Of a stretch of DNA of 64,000 nucleotides, positions 38,001-50,000 are shown in pieces. The DNA is taken from the NCBI GenBank assembly GCA_016490735.1, contig JAEMWC010001393.1, positions 62,001-126,000 on the forward strand, in the 5' to 3' direction. Under the pieces are notes generated by a model. That model saw nothing but the letters and a program-made list of their open reading frames with translations. It ran no database searches and was not told where the DNA came from. The stretch is from Pachyseris speciosa (lineage: Eukaryota > Cnidaria > Anthozoa > Scleractinia > Pachyseridae). Made by a program: the position numbers and the translations under genes. Position 1 is the stretch's first letter. Every line of letters begins with the position of its first letter.

Positions 38001-41000
38001 GCATTAAAAATGACAAAAATGTATATTTCATAAAAATATCTACCAATATCCAAATTTTTGTTTCCTCGCGTTTAATGCAACGCGAGATAGCACTTGTACC
38101 CAGACTCCCACTTTTGGAAAATTGTATATACCTCCCTTAATATTTATATTTTGTTCGGTACCCGGGCAGTCCGAAATGGCTCACACCATTGTGCTTCAAA
38201 CCACGTTGACTGCTTTTTCAATAACAAAATAACTTCGTCACAGCGAGCAAAAACGCACTTGTGAGCAAAGTCACGTGACCAATGACGTCATCGCCCTTAG
38301 TCTTGTACAATAATTAGTTTATGGTAAGACTTATTTCTAGACAACGTGGGGGTCTTGCTGCCCTCAAACTGACCAAGTTATTTGGGATTGACGATTTTCC
38401 AGCTGCAAAGGATTCTGGGAAGGTTTTTATTATAATTATATATTGTTATTTAATTATTGTACTGAATCACATGTATCAGCTGTTGTTATGATCTGTTCAA
38501 AAATTGAAGCCGTAGAGAAGATATTTAAATAAAAAGAGGGGTTATGTTACTTTTAAAAAGCTGAAAATGAAAAAATGGTGCAGCTTTGTTTAAAACTAGA
38601 ACTATTCATTGCCAATTGAGTGCTTTCGAAAACAGTATACAATAAAGTCTGGTGTAGTTGTATTTGTCCGGTATTATGTCGATAGGGTGTCAAGCTTTTT
38701 GCCGCATTTCACTAGGGATTGATATATGCTCACTTGGTCTAAATTGTTACCGCAACGGGTACTGAATGTGCTAAAACACGGCCGCCAGCTATTCAGCACA
38801 GTCGAAAATCCTGAGAAAATAGACCGTGCTAAGTCATAAACAACACACATTTCCTTCAGACTTTGGTAAATCGCACATAGAAATCTGTGATTGTCACAAA
38901 TTAAAGTAAATATTAGAAGTCATTTACTTGCGGAGAAAATACAAAACAATCCTGAACGCACTGAACACCTCGACGCTACGTGACGGGAAAAGTACAACAC
39001 GCACGAGGTGCGCAATGGCACTAAGCATTACATCATTCTAATATGGCGCCGAAATGGTGTGACCCACAGGAAACCCAAGAACTCAAAAGACCGCCACAAA
39101 TTAGGTAACGTTCTCCTGGCGTCGAACGCAATTATTTCAACAGTTTAGCAAAACTTTGAATAAGTCAACTTTTTAAGTTTTGCTCTTGTACTAAGAAAAA
39201 ATTAGCCAAACACAGATTATGGGTTGGGTTCCCTTTGATATAATGGCAAGATATCTTTCTTTTGGTGTTCTAGGGACGTGATTTGAGTGACATGCAACGG
39301 TGCTTGAGAGTACCTAGTTTATATTTGACCTCTAAAACATAAAAATAACCATGACATATCGTAGCCACTTTAAATGGAGTTTTCAAAACGTAGGAAAATG
39401 CTGCAGAACGGTAAATGCTTCTTTCAAATGTTGATTTATTGCTCTCAAAAGTGTTTAACTGGTCTTTGAAGCCATATGATGTTCATTTCTTCCGATTCGC
39501 TGCTGTCGTCATGCTTTTTGCTCTTTCGTTTGCGGTTTTACGGTGTTTTTGTCTTGCTTTTACCTGGCACAAAATGGCTGCACCTAATGTGCGGCCAAAA
39601 CTGGCATAGCTTATAACTTGTTTAGGCTCCTTCACCGCTCCGTATCTTTCATTAGGGACTGTAATCAAAGTCTTAGTTTTCGTAATTTACCCATGGTATT
39701 TACGAAAACTAAGACCCCCACTAACGACTGAAAAATTAAAAAAGAAGAAATAGATGCAAATATGTCATTTCCATTTTCTTGTCATTGTTCCCATTTAAGT
39801 CTTGGCCTTCCTAATTTACCTATGCTAATTACGAAAACTAAGACCCCTCACTAAGGACTTCTAATTTACCTTAAGAGGCAGTCCCACTAAAAGCGGTCCT
39901 CTCGACTTGGCGAACAAAAAAGTTTTCCTTTAATTTTTGACCATGAACAAGGGTTTGGTACACATGTTTAAAAAAATGTTTTTCCAATTCTATATTTTTG
40001 CGCCGCCACAGGCCCAAATTGAACTTTAGTTCACCTGCCCGAGCTGATAGCGATCGAAAGTGTAAATTTTACAGATTTTGTCAAGCGCGCTCTGACTGCA
40101 AAAACCTAGGTCACTGAATTCCATTTTGCTACAAGTTACAATGTGTATTCAGTTAGTTCACAGACAAAATATAGAAACTTACAAAAAAATCTTACGCATT
40201 CCAGCGTGATTACAAGACACCCTTCTCTTGAGCCTTAATTTGCATATCGAAAACTAACCAAATGAAAGGAAAGAAATCTCAAAAGTTTGGTCTAAATCGT
40301 GAAAAAAAACCACATCAGAGCAAAGTCTATACTCCAATAAACTGGTATATTGCTTCAAACCGGCGGGTATCACCTTAGCTTCCACACCCCATGAGCTCAA
40401 AATTGATGAAAATCCATGTGTCAAAGTCATTTGCATAATTCCAAAAATTGGCGAAAACATATTTTTTTACCGTTCAGATTCTTTTACTGGCCTTTTAAAC
40501 AATGGGTCTTAACTTCCTTTAATGATTGTATACAATAAAAATCTTGTGTTGTGATAAAACGTTGCATAAACGTGATCAGTCTTTATGGCTTGCGGAGACC
40601 CACAAACTAAACATTGTTGTTGTAAATTGTTGTAAATTGTCTATTGAATAAATTTCGTTAATTCACGTTGTAAACCACGAGATGGAAAATATCAAATAAT
40701 CAATATTAATTTTTTGCAATTTGGTAATTGTAGGTATTATATGCATCTTGAGGGGACCCACAAACATAAAATAGATTATGTTAATAATTTTCAAACAACC
40801 ACATGCAAACATACATTCACGGCCTGCCCACTGAGAAAATGCTCTGAATACTTCCAGGAAACACAAGCGACCCGATTTAATGGCGCTACATTCTGCAAAT
40901 TTCTTTCCATGATTGATGGTTTTCATGCGGCTACGGTCTGCAACGTTTCCAAGCTACAAACTCAACGTCGTGGACCGTTATATAAACCAACAAGAATAAC

Positions 41001-44000
41001 TTCGCATGCTGTCTTGCGTTACATTGAATGTGACTATGCTAATTAGTTTGTTTGTTGTGTTATTGGATGGGAGGCGAGGGAAAAAAATGTGGAGGGACGG
41101 AACAAATAAATAAGAAAAAGTTATATTTTTTTCAATTCATGTATAGATAAGTATCTAATCGGTAAATAGCAAAAAAAGGAATTCCTTTAATTCCATCACA
41201 CTTTCTCCAGTAATTTATATAGTGAACATTAACATAATACGACTATACAATAGTGGGGTAGGAGTGGCCTGGAGTAGGTCTGTCCCGATTGCACTGGGCA
41301 CTTTTTCGGCACTTTTTCGAATTTGGAGCATTATTTTATATTTCCAGCACTCTTGAGCACTTAATAGACTTTTGAGCAGAATTTGAGCATTTTTTCCCTT
41401 TATGGGAAACATTGCAGCACATTTTTCACAATTTTCCACATTTTAAAAGTAATATTTTGTCTTTGAAACGTTTTCAGTAAAGCCGAGTAATTCTGTTATC
41501 AAGAATTTCAATAAATTCCTCCTTGTCGCCTGACTGGCCGACTGTTGTCATGGAAATGAACGAGCTATGGTCCTTTTAAAGTGCAGCTGAATCAAAAATT
41601 AACTACCAATTGGATCAGAGCTGATATAATCCTCATATTTCGTTTTCAGTCGTTTCACTCCTTTTCGTGACATTAAGGATTCACTATTTGTAGGGGTTTC
41701 AAAATTCCATTTTGCTTGCGGCCAAAAGGTCCCTGTGATGTCATTCGAGTGTAATGTTCAAGCGTGAAACATGGCCGAGAAGGTGAAAAATCTTAAACCT
41801 GGAACGTTTTGCGTAGCTGGCGGCCACGTAAGTGAATCTCCGTAGTTCTCAGACATTTTTATTCTACGTAACTTACAAAAACAGAGTGACGCACTCGACT
41901 GAGTACACACGAATGACGTCACGACTATTCATCAGACCCCAGGTTTTTGTCTAATTTTAGTAAGAAAGACCCAACTTTCGCCGCGAGACAAGACAAGACA
42001 ACTTTATTATATTCAGTTTCCAACGAATACATTGATAAGAGACCTGAAACTGCACGTATCGAAAGCTAATCGAGGCGGGCCAGGAGAAAAGAAAACTAAA
42101 TGAAATCTGGTATTTCGATTCATGTGCAAATTAACCTTGGGAACAGTTGATTTTTTATTGGTTCGTGACTTCGCGTGTTTCTCAGAACTTTTAGCGCTCT
42201 TTTCTGTTAAGTACAGCTGCTGACGAAAGCATTTAATACAATTGTAGCTATACGGTTGATTTCATACAGTTCTGTGATGCTGGGTGCTTTAGAAACTATG
42301 CTTGACTGATAATAAAGAGATTTTGTTCGACAAATGTTGTTATACCTTATGGTCATATAAACCAAGAAACTTGTGGTCTATTGCTTAATTCAGTGTTAGA
42401 AAATCGAAAGTTAAAAGTTAGATAAAACTAGGAATATGTATGAACATCTTCCAGGAAATAATAAAATCCTGCGAGCAACTTTCGCGCACTATTCCTAAAT
42501 TTCAAGCCCTTTTTATAAAAATCGAGCACTATTTGAGCACTTTTTTGCCATTTTTTTGAGCACTTTTTGGCGATTTTTCCAGCGCAATCGGGACAGGCCT
42601 AGCCTGGAGTGACCGGCAACTACAGATGTATGGGCTTTCATTTTATCGGTATAATTAGCATTTTTCGCTTTTTTAGATACTGTATTGATTATACAGTAAT
42701 TTGTGGACACGAGTCTATTTTTTTCAGTAGTACCCAACCTTTGTCTTTTGCAACTCAGTGGATAATATAGAATGAAGTGCACTTTTTAAGGGCACATGTT
42801 GTTATAGACTTTTCTGCTTATTTCTATTCCTTACTCCTATTCTGTCATAGAATAGCTGAATTAAAGATGAAAGTGGTCTACATGCAGCTCGTCGCAGAAT
42901 AGTCTGGAGCAACTGAACCTGTCTTCGGCAGGCTGCGCAAAGCCTGCATGGAAGGCGCTAGAAAAGAAAATAGAACTGGGGAAGCGGGCACGCGCGCTAG
43001 CTCCCTCCCGTCCCGTCGCACTCCGTGCTCTTTCCTCTCGCTTTTCCTCTCGCTTTCCCTCTCTAGGTATGCAGCTAGGGGATAATATCAGATTGCTAAA
43101 CCTTATTTCTGTCCTTTTCCAGCGAATCTTCATTTTCAGTCTTCAGCGAACAAGCAAAAGGATCTGCCAGCTGCACTATGCTCCTCTCGGGTTCAGACAA
43201 GGTCTTGTTTTTAAACAAAATGTCATCAAAACAGGTAAATTCCCCGTCCTTCATAGCCTGCGTGACAGGCGTTGAAAGTTCATGGGAAGGAAGGGAAAAG
43301 GGAGAGGGGAGTAGTCCTCTCCCTGTCCCTACGTCCTTAACCCCTATCTACGACCTTTTACGCTCACCACGCAGGCTACGTCCTTGAGTATCACTTTGAA
43401 AATTTCCAGTTGAGAATTGAACCCTCCATTCTAATTAACATCACGGCCTCCGCAATCAGTGCCAGGAAACTTCAGGAAACCCCCTACCTCCTTCCTCCAT
43501 TATTTTCGTTTCCTTAATAGGAACTCGTTCCCAATTTGGGCTTAAAATGAAAGTAGTTCGCGCTCCAATTTCAAGCTAGCTTCCCACGAAGTCGTGAGAG
43601 CCGACTAATTTCAGCACCTTCGCTTGTCATTGTTTCTCCATACAACATAACCCTGTTTCAACTGCTTTTCAAATCTTCTTTCAATTCCAGATTACGGATA
43701 TTAAACTCTTTACTTTTAAAGCAGATCTAGTAGGAAGTTTTATTTGACTGGATCTTTTACTTTGACCTGTACATGCCAACGTGGAGGGTGGTAAACGGTA
43801 TTTTCGTGAGCCGTGAATTGCCTTTTTAATTTCCCGTGAAATGTAAAATGGCCGCTTTTAACTCGTGAAATGTGATTTTGCTAATAACCGTGAACGGTGA
43901 TTTTTGATTATAATTATCCGTCAAATGAGAAACGGGTGTATAATTCACTGTGAACTGTGATTTTGTTTCTTGTTTCTTTAATTTTGAGAGAAATTGTAAC

Positions 44001-47000
44001 AATAGATGCCATATGGTACAGCTCGGTACTTCGGTACAAACTTTATTGCGTTCCATTACAATCTGAAACGTCATTCTCGATTCAGGGCCGTGATAGCCAT
44101 GGGAACGTGTCTGGGATAGCTTTGCTCGTCAATGGAAACCGCCTCTGAAAGTCGCGAGATTCTACCAAAATGTAACTGTTTTGATAAGTTACATGGCAGA
44201 CAATAACAAGAAATCCTTAATCCACAAAGAGAAGGCCCGTTTTCCAGTGTTTGCCACGTTAAATCATGAGCCCCAAATTAAACAATAATAACTGCAAGCC
44301 CAGGGGGGTACTCCCCTATATGGCCTATACGGGGACGTGCCGCTGGATAGGGTATGGTATTTGGCTCCTCCGTCCTAAACCGGGTGTATAATTTCAAGCG
44401 AGTTGTCCTGAGAAGGGTCTGGACCCGTCCTAGACAGGGTATTTTTTTAAGACTGTCGTCAGCTATATAGCCTGCGAGCGAGGCGCCACGCAGCTCTCGG
44501 AACAGTTCACAGGATTGGCTGAGAAAACAATAAACAAACAGAAACAATGGACCCTAGCCCTGAAATAATGGAGCTGCGTGGTAATAAGAACCAATGAAAT
44601 TGGAGGTTACTGAGAGGTGCGTGGCATCTGCTGCGAGCAGGCTCTCCAGTTTTTTTTTTTTTTTTTTTTTTTTTGTTGCGGCGCGAATCATGCGGTCGCG
44701 CGCGCGCCGCAACAAAAAACTGGAGAGCCTTCTTGCAAGCTATCGACTATTTAGCAATCCGAACGGAATCCAAAATCGGGGAAGTTTATCTGTATTTATT
44801 CAGCGGGTCATCAGTCAACATTACACCATTTTCAGGACTGACAAAAAACACTTGTGTAAACAAGAGAGTGTGGATATACGATATTAGCCTTTGTCCTAAA
44901 CAGGGTCTTAAAGTAGAGGGCGTTACCCTACACAGGGTAGGTATTTAAGGTTATTTTTGTCCTAAACAGGGTCAGGGTTTCAACCTCCCAGCGGCACCTC
45001 TATACTCAAACGTAGATCAAGTACCACCCCCCTCCGCCCGGCTGCAGGCACATTCTTACGTTATATCCTGTGTGCATTTGTTTGTTTGTGGGTGTTTTTT
45101 GGCTGTTCACACCCTAATTTGAACTTGCTTTGTACTGTAAACATGTTCTTTCACCAATCTCAATCTCACCAATGAAGTCTGTGTGATCACAGGAAACCGG
45201 TCGAATAGCAAAAATGTTAACGAAAGCTGTGGCTGTGTGCTGCTCACTAGTTTTTATTTTAAAAAGCACATCAGACAAGGGAGTGCTTTGACTGTAGTTC
45301 TTCTTCTGACCTAAGAATGGGACTGAATGTTTTATAATGTAGGAGGGTGGGCTGAAGTATTTTGGGGAGGGTCAACGAAAAAATAAAATAAAAATAATCG
45401 TTAGGTGGAGGGTCATCCATTTATCAAACAGCATTTCTACTCTCAGTTAAAACATCTCGTTATAGGTTCATGAGTTTCCTTTACTGTACAGTTTCGCCAT
45501 GAATAAATGGAAAATAGGCAAAAGGAAACTTACAGCGTATTGAGGGAAAGGTCATCCTTTTTACTCTGAGTATATGTGAAGGGTCGATACTTTATTTTCA
45601 AGACATAAGTGGAGGGCCAAGGGTATCCTATTTAACTATTGCAAAGTTATTTTCCATCTCGTGGTTTACAACGTGAATTAACAAAATTTATTCAGTAGAC
45701 TAGTTACAACCGCCAATGTTTACTTTGTGGGTCTCGCAAGCCATAAAGACTGATCACGTTTATGCAACGTTTTACCACAACACAAGATTTCTATTGCATA
45801 CATTAAAGGAAGTTAAGACCCATTGTTTAAAAGGCCAGTAAAAGAATCTGAGCGGTAAAAAAAATACGTTTTCGCCAATATTTAGAATTATGCAAATGAC
45901 TTTGACACCAACAATAATCATGTAAACACATGCATTTTCGTCAATTTTGAGCTCGTAGTGTGTGGAAGCTAAGGTGATACACGCCGGTTTGAAGCGATAT
46001 ACCAGTTTATTGGAGTATAGACTTTGCTCTGATGTGGTTTTTTTTTTTTTTTTTTTTTTTTATCACGATTTAGATCAAACTTTTGAGATTTCTTTCCATT
46101 CATTTGGTTAGTTTTCGATATGCAAATTAAGGCTCAAGAGAAGGGTGTCTTCTAATCACGCTGGAATGCGTAAGATTGTTTTGTAAGTTTCTATATTTTG
46201 TCTGTGAACTAAAGCCTGGTTTCCATAGGATCGTCCGGATCGTCCTGATCGTCCCAGTCGTCTCAAAAAATGTTCAGACGATCGGGACGATCGTATGGAA
46301 ACGCTACCCAGACGATCGCAAACGACCCGGACGACTGAGACGACCTCGATCGCTTGGATAGAATTGAGTTCTATCCGGACGATCGGGACGATCGTGTAAA
46401 TTTTGAAGCGATCATATGGAAACGCTCTCAGACGACTGAGACGATCGATCGAAGGCTATCACAGAAGTCATCACTCTTATTTCACGTGCTCCATTTCAAA
46501 ATGGCGGCAGAAAACAAGTGTTTGAAGCGATCGAGACGATCATATGGAAACCAGCAATCGTCTCAGTCGTCCCGATCGTTTCGAAATTTTTGGAAACGAC
46601 TGGGACGATCGGGACGATCCGTACGATCTTATGGAAACCAGCTTAACTGAATACACATTGTAACTTGTAGCGAAATAGAATTCAGTGAGCTAGATTTTTG
46701 CAGTCAGAGCGCGCTTGACAAAATCTTTGAAATTTACACTTTCGATCGCTATCAGCTCGGGCAGGTGAGCCAAAATTCAATTTGGGCCTGTGGCGGCTCA
46801 AAAATATACAATTGGAAATAATTATAACATTTTTCACACATGTGTACCAAACCCTTTTTTGGTCGCCAAGTCGAGAGGACCGCTTTTAGCGGGACTGCCT
46901 CTTAAGAAAACTAAAACTCCCACTAACGACTGGAAAAAAAAAAAAAAAAAAAAAAAAAAAGAAAGAAAGAAAGAAAGAAAAGAAAAAATTAGATGCCAAT

Positions 47001-50000
47001 ACGACATTTCCACTTTCTTGTCAACGTTCCCACTTGAGTCGTAGTTTTCCTAACGCATAGTACCTGATGTATTCAAATAATTCAGAACAGCCGGATTTAT
47101 CTTCACAAACACCACATACTAATTGATAAGGAGTCATTTAAGTGAGGCTTACATTTGTGGCTTCGATAATCGCTTCGAACAACTTTGTCAAAGATTAGTA
47201 TTAGAAAAACTTGCCAGCAGAGAAACAGGACGATAATTCACTCTAGAATGTCAAATAGAGGTATTGAAATAGATAGCAACTCGAAAAATAATGGGCCAAC
47301 TTTTTCAAGCTCTCTTCTTGTGCTGAACTTTCTGTAAACGATCAGGTTGATATTTAGGTAGCCTCCCACCCAGTCGTTTTTATGGGACTCGCATTCCCCT
47401 AAAAGCGATTGCGTGCCAGGCTAATATTTAGGTAGACTTAAAAGAAGTGCGTCACAGTAATCAAGGTGCGAAGATATGAAGGCGTGGAGCAGTGTCTTTG
47501 CCGATTGAAAGGAAAGGAATTTTCTGATCTGTCTTATTTTGAACTATAGAACGGTAAATGTTTCTTCCAAGTGTAAAGCAAGAAACATGGGTTTTCAACA
47601 CAACACTAGATATGACAGTAGAACACGTCCCGTCAGCATTTCGCACTCAAAGCTGTTCATGTTCCTTGGAGCAACCCCTATTCACATTTTAATTACATGT
47701 AACTCTTTCACTTCCACAGCGCTTAACTAAAAGTTTAGCCAAAGAGACTGCCCGTGCATCCCTTTGTCTAAGACATAATTAAGAATTTTGGACTTGGAAT
47801 CCACCTCTTCTGTATTCAATGCCGTAGCGAAGTTAAACTTATTAGAGAGCTTAAGCGACGAAGACGGCAACGGCAACGAAAACGTCATTTCAAAATATAA
47901 CTTCTCGTTATTGTAACTCTTTCGCGATTTTTCCAACTTGTTGAACTTGAAGAATGCTGGCGAACTATCCTGGAGCCAAATTAGTAAAAGACAGCATTGA
48001 AGTTGAGAAAAGGAACGAAGAGTTCACCGTCATGCGCTCAAGTTGTCCAAAAAACCTAAAATTTGGTCATTTCGCGTTGTTGTTTTGCTGAGGACGGCAA
48101 AGAAATGTATCAAAATGTAAAACGCACGCTCAGAGCGATTGTTTTTTGTTTTTGTTTTTGTTGCTTTAAGCTCTCCATTGAGGGGAGGGTGGGAGGGGGT
48201 ACATCACGTGAGTTAATGAGGGGGTCTGGGGCATTCTCCCTTGGAGGTTAAAGCTCTTTGGTTGATTAGGAAATTGTGACACTGATGCTTGACAGGGGGG
48301 CAGTAAATCAGATTCTTGTCGTGTGTTTGTGGTGATTGAAAGCGAACTTCCGCCGATCGTATGTCAGAATTTGCTTGTAAACCAGCCTGTTTCGTTCACT
48401 ACCAGTCTGCTCTTTATGGCTGCCATTAATTATTTTTTGCAGAAGGCTCGTGATCAAGTCTCGCCCATTTAGGAAGTGCACTTTGCTTAATAGCAGCTCG
48501 ATTTTTCTTTGTCGAAGCCATAAATAAATAAATTTTATGCTTTATCGAACCGAAATGAATACATTGAATGTTCTCAAGTAGAAGAGTGAAGAGCGTGACA
48601 GATGACCAAATGTGACTGTCAAAATTATTGGGCGGTTCCCCCGGCACCTCCCATGCTACGGCCCTGTTATAAATGTGCCGTATATTTGCATGACAATAAC
48701 ACCTTATGTATACAAATAATTAGGAATGGCCGGCTTTATCTTACTTTTTATTCAGCGGTTTCACACAGGTACCACACACTAATTTATAAGGAGTTCTTTA
48801 ACTAAGGCTTACATTTGTGGCTCCGATAAGCGCTTTCAACTGAAAAATTGTCCAGCAAAACCGTATAGTGCTTACTATTTTATTTTTTGAAGGTCAATGT
48901 TTATTACATATTTAGTTATAAAACCAACCACTTCATTAAGTACTTTGCCTTGCAGACAAAACTACTGTTCAGGAATCGAAATAACATAGATATAACGTAT
49001 TTAATAAATTTAGATACTTTAGCAAATAATTACGCCCTGTAGGGTATCAAATTTTGTGGTTTGTACAAAATTACTATTTCACTTCTTTACATTTTGTCCA
49101 CTTCGCCTCCCTCTTCGATTAGCTTAAGCCAACTGCGGGTTGTGTGAAAAATTTCCTATCTCCTTTTTAGTTTACCTTAAGTTATCTCTTGTAAACTTTT
49201 TCATGTGCAATAAAGTCGTTGTTGTTGTTGTAAACTAAAGTCACTTACCCCATGAGGTACTGGTGTACCCTCCAAATATATACTGGCCAACCTTTATTAT
49301 TGTCACACTGGGGCCCTTGTTATCACACAGGGAATGAAAGGTAGTTGCAGCCCAACCATCCACAGACGCACGCCAACAACGTTTCCAGGCAGATGAGCTG
49401 CTCTGCACTACAGGCTTTAGCCAGGTGTTTAAGGCAGTCAAGTATTTGTTATTTTTTCTCAGGATTGCTGAACTTGCCAAGCCAGCTTTAACAAAAACGA
49501 AGCAAAAATGTAACACAATAAAAATCGATGATGCAATTTAATTCTAACTCGATAATTCGCTATTCTGATAGAGTGAACTAACAATTCAGCGTCTCTTTCA
49601 AGTTTTGGACTGTTTGCGACTAACACCCCCCCAAAAAACAAACAATCAAACAGAACAAAACAAAAACGCTTTCGAAGAGACATTTTTTTCTTAGACTAAT
49701 CACAGCTCTCACCTGCATAATTATAGCAACCAAAGCCGTTCCCAATGTAACCCTGGTTACACGTGCAGTTGTATGATCCACGTGTGTTGGCGCAGGTAGC
49801 AAACTCATGGCAGTAGTTTAGCTCCCTGGAGCACTCGTTCAAATCTAAAAATAAAAATAAACACCTAATCGCTGTTTGTTCGTATTCTTTAATTGCAATG
49901 GTATTTTGCGGTTGTAACAGGATTAAGCTTACTTCAATTATCAGAACATACAGCCCCTTTCCATTCGTTTCGATGTTCAATCGAGTTCAGCAGGATGTAG

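Noticed and set aside
40663..41046. Opposed 110- and 87-codon frames
   Set aside because: Both strands are open at once, no family is recognisable and no splice context fits; coding cannot be decided, so no gene was called.
44468..44643. Sixth member of the TAGCC...GGCTA family
   Set aside because: The left end fits, but the right end lacks the final A and no 9-bp duplication flanks it.
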